DNA of 33,730 bases from JALYSX01 sp036510515. GTDB taxonomy: Bacteria > Vulcanimicrobiota > Vulcanimicrobiia > Vulcanimicrobiales > Vulcanimicrobiaceae. How positions within the stretch are numbered: position 1 is the stretch's first letter; each line of letters opens with the position of its first letter. A program made the position numbers and the translations under genes. Where the stretch lies: contig DATCDS010000106.1 of assembly GCA_036510515.1 (NCBI GenBank), positions 1-33,730 on the forward strand, given 5' to 3'. The notes beneath the pieces are model-generated. The model made no database searches, had not been told where the DNA came from, and saw only the letters and a program-made list of their open reading frames with translations. Positions 15,974 through 23,623 of the stretch are shown in pieces.

Positions 15974-16653
15974 TCTCTACTGGGATCCAGATCCGCAAGA
16001 AGCGCCGAATAGCGCTTTTGCGAAATGATGTGTCGTTCAAGGGCCTCGTCGGCCATCTTCGCTAGCGCAACCGGCGCTTCGAATGCGACCTCGCTAGAGG
16101 CATTGAGTACATTTCGCAGCGTTGGCGCCATGGGCGTCTTGTCTCGGAAGGGGTCAACGTCGGAGATCACGCGCGCGCTCTTGAGGCGAAACAGCGTCGC
16201 CTCGTAGCTAAGTTGATATCGTATTGCCAAGCGCGCGACATCGTCGAGGTCGAACTTCGCGCGGACCGCAGCCTTCCAATCTTCAATTGCGGCATCGGGA
16301 AGCAAGAGGTTAGCAGCGAACGCGTTGGCACGCCTTTCAACGGGCGTCTTGCCTTCGTCGTCGAGCGCCTCCACGATCGTTTGATCGCAATCGAAAAGAT
16401 GGTGTCCGATTTCATGTGCCAGTGTAAAGTTCTGTCGAAGTGAGCGCTCTGTGGAGTTGATCGCGACGAACGATCGGCCCTTCGGGTGGGCATAATGCAT
16501 CCCCGAAAGCCCCCCGGGCATCGGCCGCCGGACGACCACTAGTCCGAGTTCCTCTGCGAGCCAGGAAACGTCGACGGGCGACGTTTGCGGGATTCCCGCT
16601 TGCTTGCGCACGGCGGCCGCTCGGCGGACGCCGTCGATCACTGGGTTGGGCAT
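15970..16653 (-). CDS. ImmA/IrrE-family metallopeptidase
   Basis: The 227-residue protein has the zinc-peptidase motif HEIGH at residues 80-84 and the following ERRANAFAANLLLP, which supplies the third ligand region. The preceding FVAINSTERSLRQNFTLA is also typical of ImmA/IrrE (COG2856). These proteases cleave XRE-type repressors or similar regulators to release a stress or mobile-element response. A divergent XRE gene starts 94 bases away and is the natural substrate (inference). The PIN nuclease gene overlaps its stop codon. Base composition is less GC-rich than the chromosomal genes around the island, consistent with transfer. Confidence 0.88.
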   Translation of the reverse strand: MPNPVIDGVRRAAAVRKQAGIPQTSPVDVSWLAEELGLVVVRRPMPGGLSGMHYAHPKGRSFVAINSTERSLRQNFTLAHEIGHHLFDCDQTIVEALDDEGKTPVERRANAFAANLLLPDAAIEDWKAAVRAKFDLDDVARLAIRYQLSYEATLFRLKSARVISDVDPFRDKTPMAPTLRNVLNASSEVAFEAPVALAKMADEALERHIISQKRYSALLADLDPSRE

Positions 16654-16747
16654 GCCATCAACCTTAACAGCAACTTGCCATCATCGCAAGATACCAGCCT
16701 TGACAATGGCGCCAAACTTTGCGACACTGGCCTATATGGGAACCCTC
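16654..16747. promoter_or_regulatory. Divergent control region between ImmA/IrrE and XRE genes
   Basis: This 94-base gap holds two inverted repeats: CTTGC (16674-16678) with GCAAG (16686-16690), and the palindrome TGGCGCCA (16707-16714). A perfect TTGACA (16700-16705) could be the -35 box of the XRE gene, with GACACT 17 bases on as a weak -10. The TGGCGCCA palindrome lies in the spacer, as expected for a site bound by the XRE repressor. GGGAA precedes the XRE ATG by six bases. Confidence 0.45.
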
Positions 16748-17086
16748 ATGGCAGATCGCCTTCGGGAGCGGATCGCACGTGCCAGGGACCAGGCCGGCGT
16801 TTCACAGACGGAACTTGCCGCCAAACTCGGTCTCGATAACACCGCCGTTTCAAAGATCGAACAGGGCAAGCGCGCTGTTTCGAGCGTTGAATTGGCATCG
16901 ATTGCGGAATATTGTGGTCGCCCGATTTCCTGGTTCTTCGGTGATCGCGAGGGCGCCGAGCCACATTTCCGAGGCGCCGGCGTCACGAGCGCATCAACGC
17001 GCGCCGAGGTGACTTGGCTGGCCGAGTTCGCCGATATGTACTGCTTCCTCGAAGATGCCTTGAAAGAGCAGTCGGCGGTTTCCTAG
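16748..17086 (+). CDS. XRE-family helix-turn-helix regulator
   Basis: The 112-residue protein is mostly a lambda-repressor-type helix-turn-helix: LRERIARARDQAGVSQTELAAKLGLDNTAVSKIEQGKRAVSSVELASIAEYC, followed by the PISWFFG strand often seen in this group. The C-terminal 45 residues are not recognised and probably serve dimerisation or protease recognition. It is divergent from the ImmA/IrrE protease, the usual regulator-protease arrangement, and likely represses both promoters until cleaved. The frame is open further upstream, but ATG 16748 has GGGAA at good spacing and begins at the domain edge; ATG 16736 is an alternative. Confidence 0.88.
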   Translation: MADRLRERIARARDQAGVSQTELAAKLGLDNTAVSKIEQGKRAVSSVELASIAEYCGRPISWFFGDREGAEPHFRGAGVTSASTRAEVTWLAEFADMYCFLEDALKEQSAVS

Positions 17087-17121
17087 CCCTCGAGCTGTCC
17101 CCGCGAATCGACCTTGCGTTC

Positions 17122-17160
17122 TTGTTGCGCTTGCGCTTTTGTTGCGCTATACTTTGAGGC
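17122..17160 (+). promoter_or_regulatory. Promoter with direct repeats for the RES-Xre operon
   Basis: TTGCGC (17125-17130), exactly 17 bases, then TATACT (17148-17153). The ATG of the antitoxin is at 17161, about where transcription should begin, so the mRNA is probably leaderless. TTGTTGCGC occurs twice (17122-17130 and 17139-17147), the first copy covering the -35 box and the second abutting the -10 box. This direct repeat is a good candidate for the antitoxin-binding site. Confidence 0.62.
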
Positions 17161-17520
17161 ATGGCGGTACGGATGTTGGCGGGTCGCGGGGCGGCCTCGT
17201 TGGATGCGATTCGTTCGACCTTCGATCTTTCGGAGGCCGAGCTCGGCGCGCTCTTCAGCGTGACGCGGCAGGCGGTCGGGCACTGGCGCGTTCATGGAAT
17301 CCCGCCGCAGCGCTCTGCCGATGTCGATCGCATCGCCGAGCTTGCGGAATACCTCGCGCGCGAGTTCGTTCCCGAGCGGCTCGCGCAGATCGTGCGAGCG
17401 CGCGGCCGCAACCGAAGCGATGACCTGAGCGGACGCTCGTTCCTGGAGGTGATGCGCGAAGATGGCGTGATGCCGATCTATCGTCATCTCGAACGACTCT
17501 TCGCCTACACCGGATCGTAG
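17161..17520 (+). CDS. Xre/MbcA/ParS-type antitoxin of the RES toxin
   Basis: The 119-residue protein has an N-terminal Xre-like helix-turn-helix (AIRSTFDLSEAELGALFSVTRQAVGHWRVHGIPPQR). Its C-terminal part reads LSGRSFLEVMREDGVMPIYRHLERLFAY, which fits the toxin-binding (DUF2384-like) domain of RES antitoxins. It lies eight bases upstream of the RES toxin gene. RES-Xre antitoxins bind the toxin active site and repress their own operon; the direct repeats in its promoter fit that. Its start codon follows the -10 box directly, with no separate leader. It is on the same strand as the preceding XRE gene but has its own promoter. Confidence 0.85.
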   Translation: MAVRMLAGRGAASLDAIRSTFDLSEAELGALFSVTRQAVGHWRVHGIPPQRSADVDRIAELAEYLAREFVPERLAQIVRARGRNRSDDLSGRSFLEVMREDGVMPIYRHLERLFAYTGS

Positions 17521-17528
17521 CCAACGCC

Positions 17529-18062
17529 GTGCGGTATCTGAATCGCGGCGGCATCTACGCGCGCGTCTGCGACGCTACATGGCGCAACTGCGGTGATACC
17601 GGCCCATCGAAACTCTTCGGCGGACGATGGAATGCCCCGGGCGCCTTCGGCGTCCTGTACCTGTGCGCCGATCGGGCCGTTGCCGCCGCGAACGCACGTT
17701 GGGCCTACGAACGCGACGGCCGCTTCACGCTCTTCGATCGTCGCCCCGACCGCCGTCCGTATCTGCAAGAGTTCGCCGTTCGCAAGAGCCGCTTTGTCGA
17801 CGCGGTCACGGCGCCGGGCCTCGCCGCGCTGGACTTGCCGGCGTCGTACCCCATCGGCGTCAGCCGCGCAAAGTGCAGAGCGATCGGAACGAGCGCTTAC
17901 GCAGAAGGAGCCCACGGCATCGGGTGCCGCTCCGCCGCCGAAGCGACCAGGGAACACATCGCGGGCGAAGAACTCGCGCTCTTCGATATCGCGGGGAGCC
18001 TGGCAACGCCTGGCCGCCGCATCCCCTTCCGCCGCTGGTATCCGCTTCCACATCTGCGCTAG
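17529..18062 (+). CDS. RES-domain toxin (NAD+-degrading)
   Basis: The 177-residue protein matches the RES domain (PF08808): an early YARV Arg, the GGRWNAPGAFGVLYLCADRAVAAA block, then strands leading to AEGAHGIGCRSAAEATREH. RES toxins of type II TA systems degrade NAD+ and stop growth. The GGRWN Arg and LY Tyr expected at the active site are present. The motif after LYL (RAVAAANARWAYE) is less standard than the usual ETA-type helix, so the catalytic Glu should be checked in a model. It starts at GTG 17529, eight bases after the antitoxin stop. Its last four bases overlap the end of the convergent HNH gene. Confidence 0.85.
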   Translation: MRYLNRGGIYARVCDATWRNCGDTGPSKLFGGRWNAPGAFGVLYLCADRAVAAANARWAYERDGRFTLFDRRPDRRPYLQEFAVRKSRFVDAVTAPGLAALDLPASYPIGVSRAKCRAIGTSAYAEGAHGIGCRSAAEATREHIAGEELALFDIAGSLATPGRRIPFRRWYPLPHLR

Positions 18063-18979
18063 CCCTTAAAGATGACGTCGGAATGCCACTCAAGATATTC
18101 GGGCTTGGGGCGATACTCTGGATTCTCGGGAAGGTGCACGAGCTCGCCGTGATGTTTGTAGTAGATCTTGCCGTTTGAAAAGTCGCGTCGTAGCGCCTCG
18201 CTCACGAGAAAGCGACTCTCCGGCGTCACCGTAACGTATCCGCGATCGAACAGCGTGTGGACATCGGAGCGAAGAGCGATCCCATTTTGAACCTCGTGGC
18301 CCAGCGTTTCGGCGAAGGGTCTGATATGGCTGGCTTGGAGCACGGGGATCGTGTGCTCGCCGGTCACGGCGCATTGGTTCCCGTACGCTGCCAAGACGAA
18401 CCGGCGAAAGGTTCCCTGACCGCGCCGCGGCACGCGCAAGACGGGCGCGCTGACGCCGCCGAACGGTGCGGTGCTGACCGACGGCTGCGCTTGCGGCTTG
18501 CGCAGGGTCACGTCGTGCAGCAAACGCGCCGTGATCGGATTAGCAAAGGAATAGTACTTCGCCGCCACTATCTCCGGTTTCCAATCCTCCGGCGGTTCGA
18601 CGTACTCGTCGGCGGATAGGAAGAAAGGCTCGGAGAGGATAGTGCAGCCAATCGTGTCATCGGCCGTCGCCAATCGCCCGAGGTAGCGCGAAATGAGACC
18701 TTCGAGCTCCGCGAGCGAATCGGCGCCGTTGCGGATGCCGTAATACTCCCACGCATCTCGCAAGGTGAGCCGCTGCGAATAGTCGATGAATCCGCCGCCG
18801 GCGATCTTGTTAACCGGATACTTGAGCTTGAAGAGAAAGAGCGTTCCGCGCGGCGCCTGCAGCGCGCGGCCGCTAGGACTCCAGAAATTCACTTCGTCGA
18901 GCGCAGCGCCGCGCTGGCTTAGGAACGAGAACCACGACGTGTCGGTTGGGGCTACGCAAATCGCCGGCGCTTGCGGCAT
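18059..18979 (-). CDS. HNH restriction endonuclease, COG3440-like
   Basis: The 306-residue protein has two parts. The N-terminal region (about 10-150) reads PTDTSWFSFL...DEVNFWSP, FLFKLKYPVNKIAGGGF, then AWEYYGIRNGADS and IGCTILSEPFF, the conserved N-terminal block of the COG3440 predicted restriction endonucleases; its shape suggests a base-reading domain. The C-terminal part is an HNH_2 nuclease: CAVTGEHTIPVLQASHIRPFAE...HEVQNGIALRSDVHTLFDRGYV. These enzymes are thought to cut modified or foreign DNA; the target is not readable from sequence. The ATG lies six bases after the pntB stop on the same strand, so it may be expressed from the pnt operon. Its 3' end overlaps the RES toxin gene by four bases. 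Confidence 0.86.
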   Translation of the reverse strand: MPQAPAICVAPTDTSWFSFLSQRGAALDEVNFWSPSGRALQAPRGTLFLFKLKYPVNKIAGGGFIDYSQRLTLRDAWEYYGIRNGADSLAELEGLISRYLGRLATADDTIGCTILSEPFFLSADEYVEPPEDWKPEIVAAKYYSFANPITARLLHDVTLRKPQAQPSVSTAPFGGVSAPVLRVPRRGQGTFRRFVLAAYGNQCAVTGEHTIPVLQASHIRPFAETLGHEVQNGIALRSDVHTLFDRGYVTVTPESRFLVSEALRRDFSNGKIYYKHHGELVHLPENPEYRPKPEYLEWHSDVIFKG

Positions 18980-18985
18980 GGCGTT

Positions 18986-20389
18986 TTACAATGCTTTGAC
19001 GGCGGCGGTGAGGGCTTCTACCGAGGCTTTGGCGTCGCCGAAGAGCATCGAGGTGTTGGGCATTTCGTAGAGCGGATTTTCGATGCCGGCGAAGCCGCTG
19101 CGCATCGAGCGTTTGAGCACGATGACGTTTTGGGCTTTGTCGACGTCGAGAATCGGCATGCCGTAAATCGGCGACGACGGGACGTTGCGCGCGGCGGGAT
19201 TGGTCACGTCGTTGGCACCGATAACCAGCGCGACGTCGGTGGTCGGGAACTCCGGATTCACGTCTTCCATGTCCAGCAGCGCCGGATACGGCACGTTGGC
19301 TTCGGCCAGCAGCACGTTCATGTGACCGGGCATGCGCCCGGCGACCGGATGGATCGCGTATTTCACGGTCACGCCGCGCTTTTCAAGTTGATCGGCCAAC
19401 GCTTTCACGCTGTGCTGGGCTTGCGCGACGGCCATACCGTAGCCGGGAACGATGATGACCTTGTGCGCGTACGCCAGCATCACCGCGACGTCGTCGGCGG
19501 ATGCGACGCGAACGTTTTGCGGGCCGCCCGAAGCGCCGCCGGCGGGTTCGCTGCCACCTTGTGCGCCAAAGGCGCCGAACAGTACGTTGGTCAGGGATCG
19601 ATTCATTGCTTTGCCCATCAGCACGGTCAGCAGGGTACCGCTCGCGCCGACCAACGCACCGCAAATGATCAGCAGGGTGGAGCCGATCTCAAAGCCGGCG
19701 ATCGCGACGGCCAATCCCGTGAACGAGTTCAACAGCGAGATGACCACGGGCATATCCGCGCCGCCGATCGGCAGCACGAACAGCACGCCCAGCGCCAGCG
19801 CAACGACGAGCAGCACGCCGAAGTCCCAGGGTGCGGTGTGACCGCCGGTCGCGACGAACCAGACGCCCAGCGCGACGACGGCAAGGGCGATCAGGCCGTT
19901 GACGATCTGCTGGCCGGCGTAGGTGATCGGTCGTCCGGTCATCAGTTCTTGCAGTTTGAGAAACGCGATGATGGAGCCGGCGAACGAGATCGCGCCGATG
20001 ATCGCCGAGAGCACCAGCGAAACGCTCACCACGTCGTTGAGAGACGCACCGTTGTGTCCCTGCACGTAATATTCGACCAGCGCGATCAGCGCCGCGGCGC
20101 CGCCGCCCGCGCCGTTGTAGAGCGCGACCATCTGCGGCATCGCGGTCATCTTTACGCGCAGGGCCGCAACGATCCCAATGGTGCCGCCGACGACGACGCC
20201 CAGCGCGATCGCCCACCACGCCACGCCGAAGATCTGCCATCCGGCGGCGACCAGCGCGATCGCCATACCGACCATCGCCAAGCGATTGCCGAAACGCGCC
20301 GTGGCGGGCGTATTGAGATAGTGCAGGCCCAAGATGAACAGCGCGATCGCGATCAGGTCGACGAAGCCGCCCGCCAGCGTCGCGTTCAC
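18986..20389 (-). CDS. pntB: NAD(P) transhydrogenase subunit beta
   Basis: The 467-residue subunit has about eight membrane helices in the first 270 residues, then the soluble NADP(H)-binding domain III with the fingerprint VPGYGMAVAQAQ, HPVAGRMPGHMNVLLAEA, the acidic loop of LLDMEDVN and VIGANDVTNPAA. PntAB uses the proton gradient to drive NADH + NADP+ to NADPH + NAD+. The start is GTG 20389, overlapping the pntA2 stop as GTGA; longer starts in this frame are not conserved. The length matches E. coli PntB (462). An HNH nuclease gene follows after six bases. Confidence 0.95.
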   Translation of the reverse strand: MNATLAGGFVDLIAIALFILGLHYLNTPATARFGNRLAMVGMAIALVAAGWQIFGVAWWAIALGVVVGGTIGIVAALRVKMTAMPQMVALYNGAGGGAAALIALVEYYVQGHNGASLNDVVSVSLVLSAIIGAISFAGSIIAFLKLQELMTGRPITYAGQQIVNGLIALAVVALGVWFVATGGHTAPWDFGVLLVVALALGVLFVLPIGGADMPVVISLLNSFTGLAVAIAGFEIGSTLLIICGALVGASGTLLTVLMGKAMNRSLTNVLFGAFGAQGGSEPAGGASGGPQNVRVASADDVAVMLAYAHKVIIVPGYGMAVAQAQHSVKALADQLEKRGVTVKYAIHPVAGRMPGHMNVLLAEANVPYPALLDMEDVNPEFPTTDVALVIGANDVTNPAARNVPSSPIYGMPILDVDKAQNVIVLKRSMRSGFAGIENPLYEMPNTSMLFGDAKASVEALTAAVKAL

Positions 20390-20697
20390 TTGGAATCCTT
20401 TCGGCGGAACATCTGCAGCATGCGTTCGGTCACCGCGAAGCCGCCGAAGACGTTGATCGCGCCCAGCGTGACGGCAACGGTCGCCGCGACGGTCAGCCAC
20501 GGGCCGTTGGCGCCGGCGGCAAACAGCGACGAGACCGCGACCATCGCGCCGATGACGACGACGCCGTGAATGGCGTTGGTCGCCGACATCAGCGGCGTGT
20601 GCAGCGTCGTGGGCACCTTCGAGATCACCTCGAAGCCGACGAAGACCGCCAAGATCAAAACGGTCAGCAAACCCAAGAAGACGTTGACGTCGGTCAC
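20386..20697 (-). CDS. pntA2: NAD(P) transhydrogenase subunit alpha, membrane part
   Basis: This 103-residue protein has three or four hydrophobic helices (VNVFLGLLTVLILAVFVGFEVI..., GVVVIGAMVAVSSLFAA, WLTVAATVAVTLGAINVFGGFAV) and the conserved VPTTLHTPLMSATNAIHG. It is the separate form of the C-terminal membrane segment of PntA, as in the split three-subunit transhydrogenases. The start is GTG 20697, whose bases overlap the pntA1 stop (GTGA). The stop overlaps the pntB start in the same way. Confidence 0.93.
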   Translation of the reverse strand: MTDVNVFLGLLTVLILAVFVGFEVISKVPTTLHTPLMSATNAIHGVVVIGAMVAVSSLFAAGANGPWLTVAATVAVTLGAINVFGGFAVTERMLQMFRRKDSK

Positions 20698-21800
20698 GCT
20701 AGCAGCACCTTTCCATCGCGGGCGATGCATGCGCCGCGAACGATCTCGTCGTCGAAGTTCGGCGCGAAGGCGCCGTCGGCAATCATCGGTGACAGCAAGG
20801 CAAAAACGTTGCGCGAATAGAGTTGGCTGGCATGATACGGCATCGTCGACGGCAGATTGGTCTGGCCGAGGATCGAGACACCGTTAGGCGATACCACCGT
20901 CTGGTCGCGTTTGGTCAGCGCGCAGTTGCCGCCGGCTTCGGCCGCGAGGTCGACGACGATCGATCCGGGCGCCATCGCGCCGACGGCTTCGGCCGAAACC
21001 AACTGTGGTGCGGGCTTACCCGGCACCAGCGCGGTCGTGATCACGACGTCGTTGCGTCCGATCTGTTCGACCATGAACGCGCGCTGCGCTTGGGCTTGTT
21101 CGGGCGTCAGTTCTTTGGCGTAGCCGCCGCTGCCCTCGGCATCGCCGACGTCGAACTCCAAAAACGACGCGCCCAGCGACTGCACTTGTTCTTTGGCCGC
21201 GGCCCGCACGTCGTAACCGCTGACCACCGCGCCCAAGCGCCGCGCGGTCGCGATCGCTTGCAAGCCGGCGACGCCGACGCCGATGACCAGGACCTTGGCC
21301 GGCGGAATCGTGCCGGCCGCGGTCGTGAGCATCGGAAAGAACTTGGGCAGGAGCGATGCGGCGATCAGCACGGCTTTATAGCCGGCGATGTTGTTCTGGG
21401 ACGACAGCGCGTCCATCGATTGCGCGCGCGTGATGCGCGGAATCGTTTCCATCGCAAACGCGGTCGCGCCCGAAGCGGCCAAGCGCGCGACGTAGGCGGC
21501 GTCGCCGAGCGGTTGCAAGAACCCGACGACGGCCGCACCCTTGCGCATTGCGGCGAGCACTGCGTCGCTGGGACGTCCGACGCATGCGACGACATCGGCA
21601 TCGGAAAGCAGTGCGGCCGGGTCGTCGACGATCGACGCACCGGCCTTTTCGTAGAATTCGTCGGGGAATGCGGCGCGTTCGCCCGCACCGCGCTGCACCC
21701 TCACGGCGACGCCGGCCTTCACCAGCTTGGCGACCGTCTCGGGGACGAGCGCGACGCGGCGTTCGTCGGATGCGTTCTCGCGTGGGACGGCAACGTTCAT
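20694..21800 (-). CDS. pntA1: NAD(P) transhydrogenase subunit alpha, NAD-binding part
   Basis: The 368-residue soluble domain I of the transhydrogenase begins MNVAVPRENASDERRVALVPE. It contains SQNNIAGYKAVLIAA and the NAD-binding loop VIGVGVAGLQAIATARRLGA, then YDVR. It binds NAD(H) and passes hydride to PntB. It is the first gene of a three-gene operon with GTGA overlaps. Only 33 bases separate it from the DUF4267-like gene upstream on the same strand, and no promoter is obvious there, so the operon may extend upstream. Confidence 0.95.
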   Translation of the reverse strand: MNVAVPRENASDERRVALVPETVAKLVKAGVAVRVQRGAGERAAFPDEFYEKAGASIVDDPAALLSDADVVACVGRPSDAVLAAMRKGAAVVGFLQPLGDAAYVARLAASGATAFAMETIPRITRAQSMDALSSQNNIAGYKAVLIAASLLPKFFPMLTTAAGTIPPAKVLVIGVGVAGLQAIATARRLGAVVSGYDVRAAAKEQVQSLGASFLEFDVGDAEGSGGYAKELTPEQAQAQRAFMVEQIGRNDVVITTALVPGKPAPQLVSAEAVGAMAPGSIVVDLAAEAGGNCALTKRDQTVVSPNGVSILGQTNLPSTMPYHASQLYSRNVFALLSPMIADGAFAPNFDDEIVRGACIARDGKVLLA

Positions 21801-21833
21801 AGCGCGGGGCTTACGGAACGGGTCGGGGGACTC

Positions 21834-22205
21834 CTACGGCCAGAGTGTGGACTCGAGCAGCACGACGAAGGCCAGCGCGCCGGTCAGGTGCGCGAGCATC
21901 GGTTGGCTAAAGCGTCGCATCTCCAGCGCAACGATAACTGCGTCGCCCAGCGCCAAAACGACGCCGAGGATTGCGATAACGATCAGTTCGGGCCGATCGC
22001 GTCGCATCGCGGCGGCGGCCAGGATTCCCGCGACGACGATGTCGCGCAGTCCGGTCGCGCGCACGAACGGAAAGCCGCGCGCCCCGATGGGGAGCCCGTA
22101 AAGTTCGGCAAGCTTGCGCGGTGCGATCATCGCCAGCAAGCCGATCGCCGCGGTGCAGGCGGCTAGAACCCACCCGAGTCCGGGAGCGATACCGTGCGCG
22201 ATCAC
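21834..22205 (-). CDS. DUF4267-like small membrane protein
   Basis: The 123-residue protein has four hydrophobic helices. The patterns GLLAMIAPRKLAELYGLP, FPFVRATGLRDIVVAGILAA and LGDAVIVALEM resemble DUF4267 proteins, whose function is unknown. It starts at a GTG that overlaps the TGA stop of the FAH-family gene (GTGA), which sets the start although the frame remains open far upstream. Likely co-translated with the hydrolase. Confidence 0.72.
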   Translation of the reverse strand: MIAHGIAPGLGWVLAACTAAIGLLAMIAPRKLAELYGLPIGARGFPFVRATGLRDIVVAGILAAAAMRRDRPELIVIAILGVVLALGDAVIVALEMRRFSQPMLAHLTGALAFVVLLESTLWP

Positions 22206-23047
22206 GTGAGGCCGATTCGATTGCGCAGCACGCCGATGCGTTCGATTTCGACGGCCATTTCGGTGCCGTCGTGCAAAAATTCGGGAGGCGTACGCGCGAA
22301 GCCCACACCGTCGGGCGTCCCGGTCGCTATCACGTCGCCGGGTAGCAGCGTCATTCCCTTGCTTAACTCGGCGATCAAACGCGGAATCGTAAAGATCATA
22401 TCGGCCGTCGAGCCGTTCTGCTTGCGCACGCCGTCGATCGTTATGCCGATCGCCAGGTTCTGGGGGTCCTGCACCTCGTCGGCGCTGACGATCGCCGGCC
22501 CGATCGGACAGGTATCGTCCAAAGACTTTCCCTTGAACCATTGAACGTGCGCGCGTTGAAGATCGCGAGCGGTCACGTCGTTGACGCACGTGTAACCGAA
22601 GACGACGCCGAACGCTTCCCCGGGCGCGACATCCTTGCAGCGCGTGCCGATCACGATGCCCAGTTCGGCCTCGAAGTCGTACTCCGAGGACACGCGGCCT
22701 TGCAGGTGCAGAACCGCGTCGGGATCGGCGATCGCCGTCGGCGCTTTGGTAAAGAAGGTGGGAACGTCGGGGAGCTTGAGCTCCCGGCCGGCCGCGCGTG
22801 CGCCTTCCTTGGCGTGTGCCAGGTAATTGCGGCCCACACAGAAGACGTTGCGTTGTGGAAGTACCGGCGCGGCCAATCGCAGGCCGGCGAGCGAAAGCGT
22901 TCGATCGCTGTGATACGCGGCCCGCTCTCGCGGCGCCAACGCGATGTACTCGCGCATGCTGGAAACTTCGATGACGCGTACGTTGTCGCCGTCGACGAAA
23001 CCCGGTCGAACGGCGTGGTCCGCGTCGTAATACGACAGATAGCGCAC
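22202..23047 (-). CDS. Fumarylacetoacetate hydrolase (FAH)-family protein
   Basis: The 281-residue protein has the FAH core: FCVGRNYLAHAKE, the metal-binding SSEYDFEAELGIVIG with its two Glu, CVNDVTARDLQ with the third acidic ligand, KSLDDTCPIGPAIV and GDVIATGTPDGVGFAR. FAH-family enzymes hydrolyse or decarboxylate 2-oxo-dicarboxylic acids in aromatic or sugar-acid breakdown; the substrate here is unknown. The start is GTG 23047, immediately after the TAA of the upstream gene. The end overlaps the DUF4267-like gene. Confidence 0.92.
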   Translation of the reverse strand: MRYLSYYDADHAVRPGFVDGDNVRVIEVSSMREYIALAPRERAAYHSDRTLSLAGLRLAAPVLPQRNVFCVGRNYLAHAKEGARAAGRELKLPDVPTFFTKAPTAIADPDAVLHLQGRVSSEYDFEAELGIVIGTRCKDVAPGEAFGVVFGYTCVNDVTARDLQRAHVQWFKGKSLDDTCPIGPAIVSADEVQDPQNLAIGITIDGVRKQNGSTADMIFTIPRLIAELSKGMTLLPGDVIATGTPDGVGFARTPPEFLHDGTEMAVEIERIGVLRNRIGLT

Positions 23048-23533
23048 TTACGGCGTGTGCTTGGGCGCCGGCGGTTTGCCGGTAATCTGCTGCAGGCCGG
23101 GCAGCGGGTCGGGGGCGCGCTTGTTGGCCAGATCCATCATCTGCAGCGCCGCGCCCTGCTGGGTTCCCCAGTTGCCGCCGGCTTTGACCAAGCTCACGTG
23201 GCGTGCGATCATGTGATTTTTTGGATTGTAGTCGAACGTGACGCGGTAGAGACCCACCACGGCCGTGCCGTCGGGATGGCGGATCCACATCTGCAGGACG
23301 TCGCCGTAGGTGTGCGCGTTGTAGAGGGTGTCGACGCTGTCCTTGCCGGATTTCACGCGCACGACTTGGCCCTTTGCGTTCACTTCGACGACGAACTCGG
23401 TGTGGAGCTTCTTGGTCGGCAATTGTGGCGTCGGCAGCGGAATGGGCTTGGGCTTGCTCGCCGCCAATGCCGGAGCGGTCAACGTTAGGCTCAGCAAGAC
23501 GAGCGCGAGGGCTCGTGCGAATGCAATCTTCAT
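23048..23533 (-). CDS. Small exported protein of unknown function
   Basis: The 161-residue product has a clear Sec signal peptide (MKIAFARALALVLLSLTLTAPALA), followed by a Lys/Pro-rich segment (KPKPIPLPTPQLPTKKL). A small beta-rich domain comes next with FVVEVNAKGQVVRVKSGKDS, GTAVVGLYRVTFDYNP and GGNWGTQQGAALQMM. I do not recognise the family. GAGGA lies three bases before the ATG. It is the first gene of the unit that continues with the FAH-family hydrolase, whose GTG follows its stop codon directly. The 90-base gap to the divergent macroglobulin-like gene holds the palindrome CGTATACG and no clearer signal. Confidence 0.72.
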   Translation of the reverse strand: MKIAFARALALVLLSLTLTAPALAASKPKPIPLPTPQLPTKKLHTEFVVEVNAKGQVVRVKSGKDSVDTLYNAHTYGDVLQMWIRHPDGTAVVGLYRVTFDYNPKNHMIARHVSLVKAGGNWGTQQGAALQMMDLANKRAPDPLPGLQQITGKPPAPKHTP

Positions 23534-23623
23534 AAATCCTCGGCGTGTCGTATACGCGGCTTTGAGAGCGCGACCTGCAACGCGAAGGCCCCGCATGAAG
23601 GGACCGTCGAAGGGCGCTGTCTC

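Noticed and set aside
16604..16747. Upstream extension of the XRE gene
   Set aside because: It would run through the divergent promoter region; ATG 16748 has a better ribosome site at the domain edge.
18971..20569. Long plus-strand frame opposite pntB
   Set aside because: His/Arg/Asp-rich shadow of a clear transhydrogenase gene.
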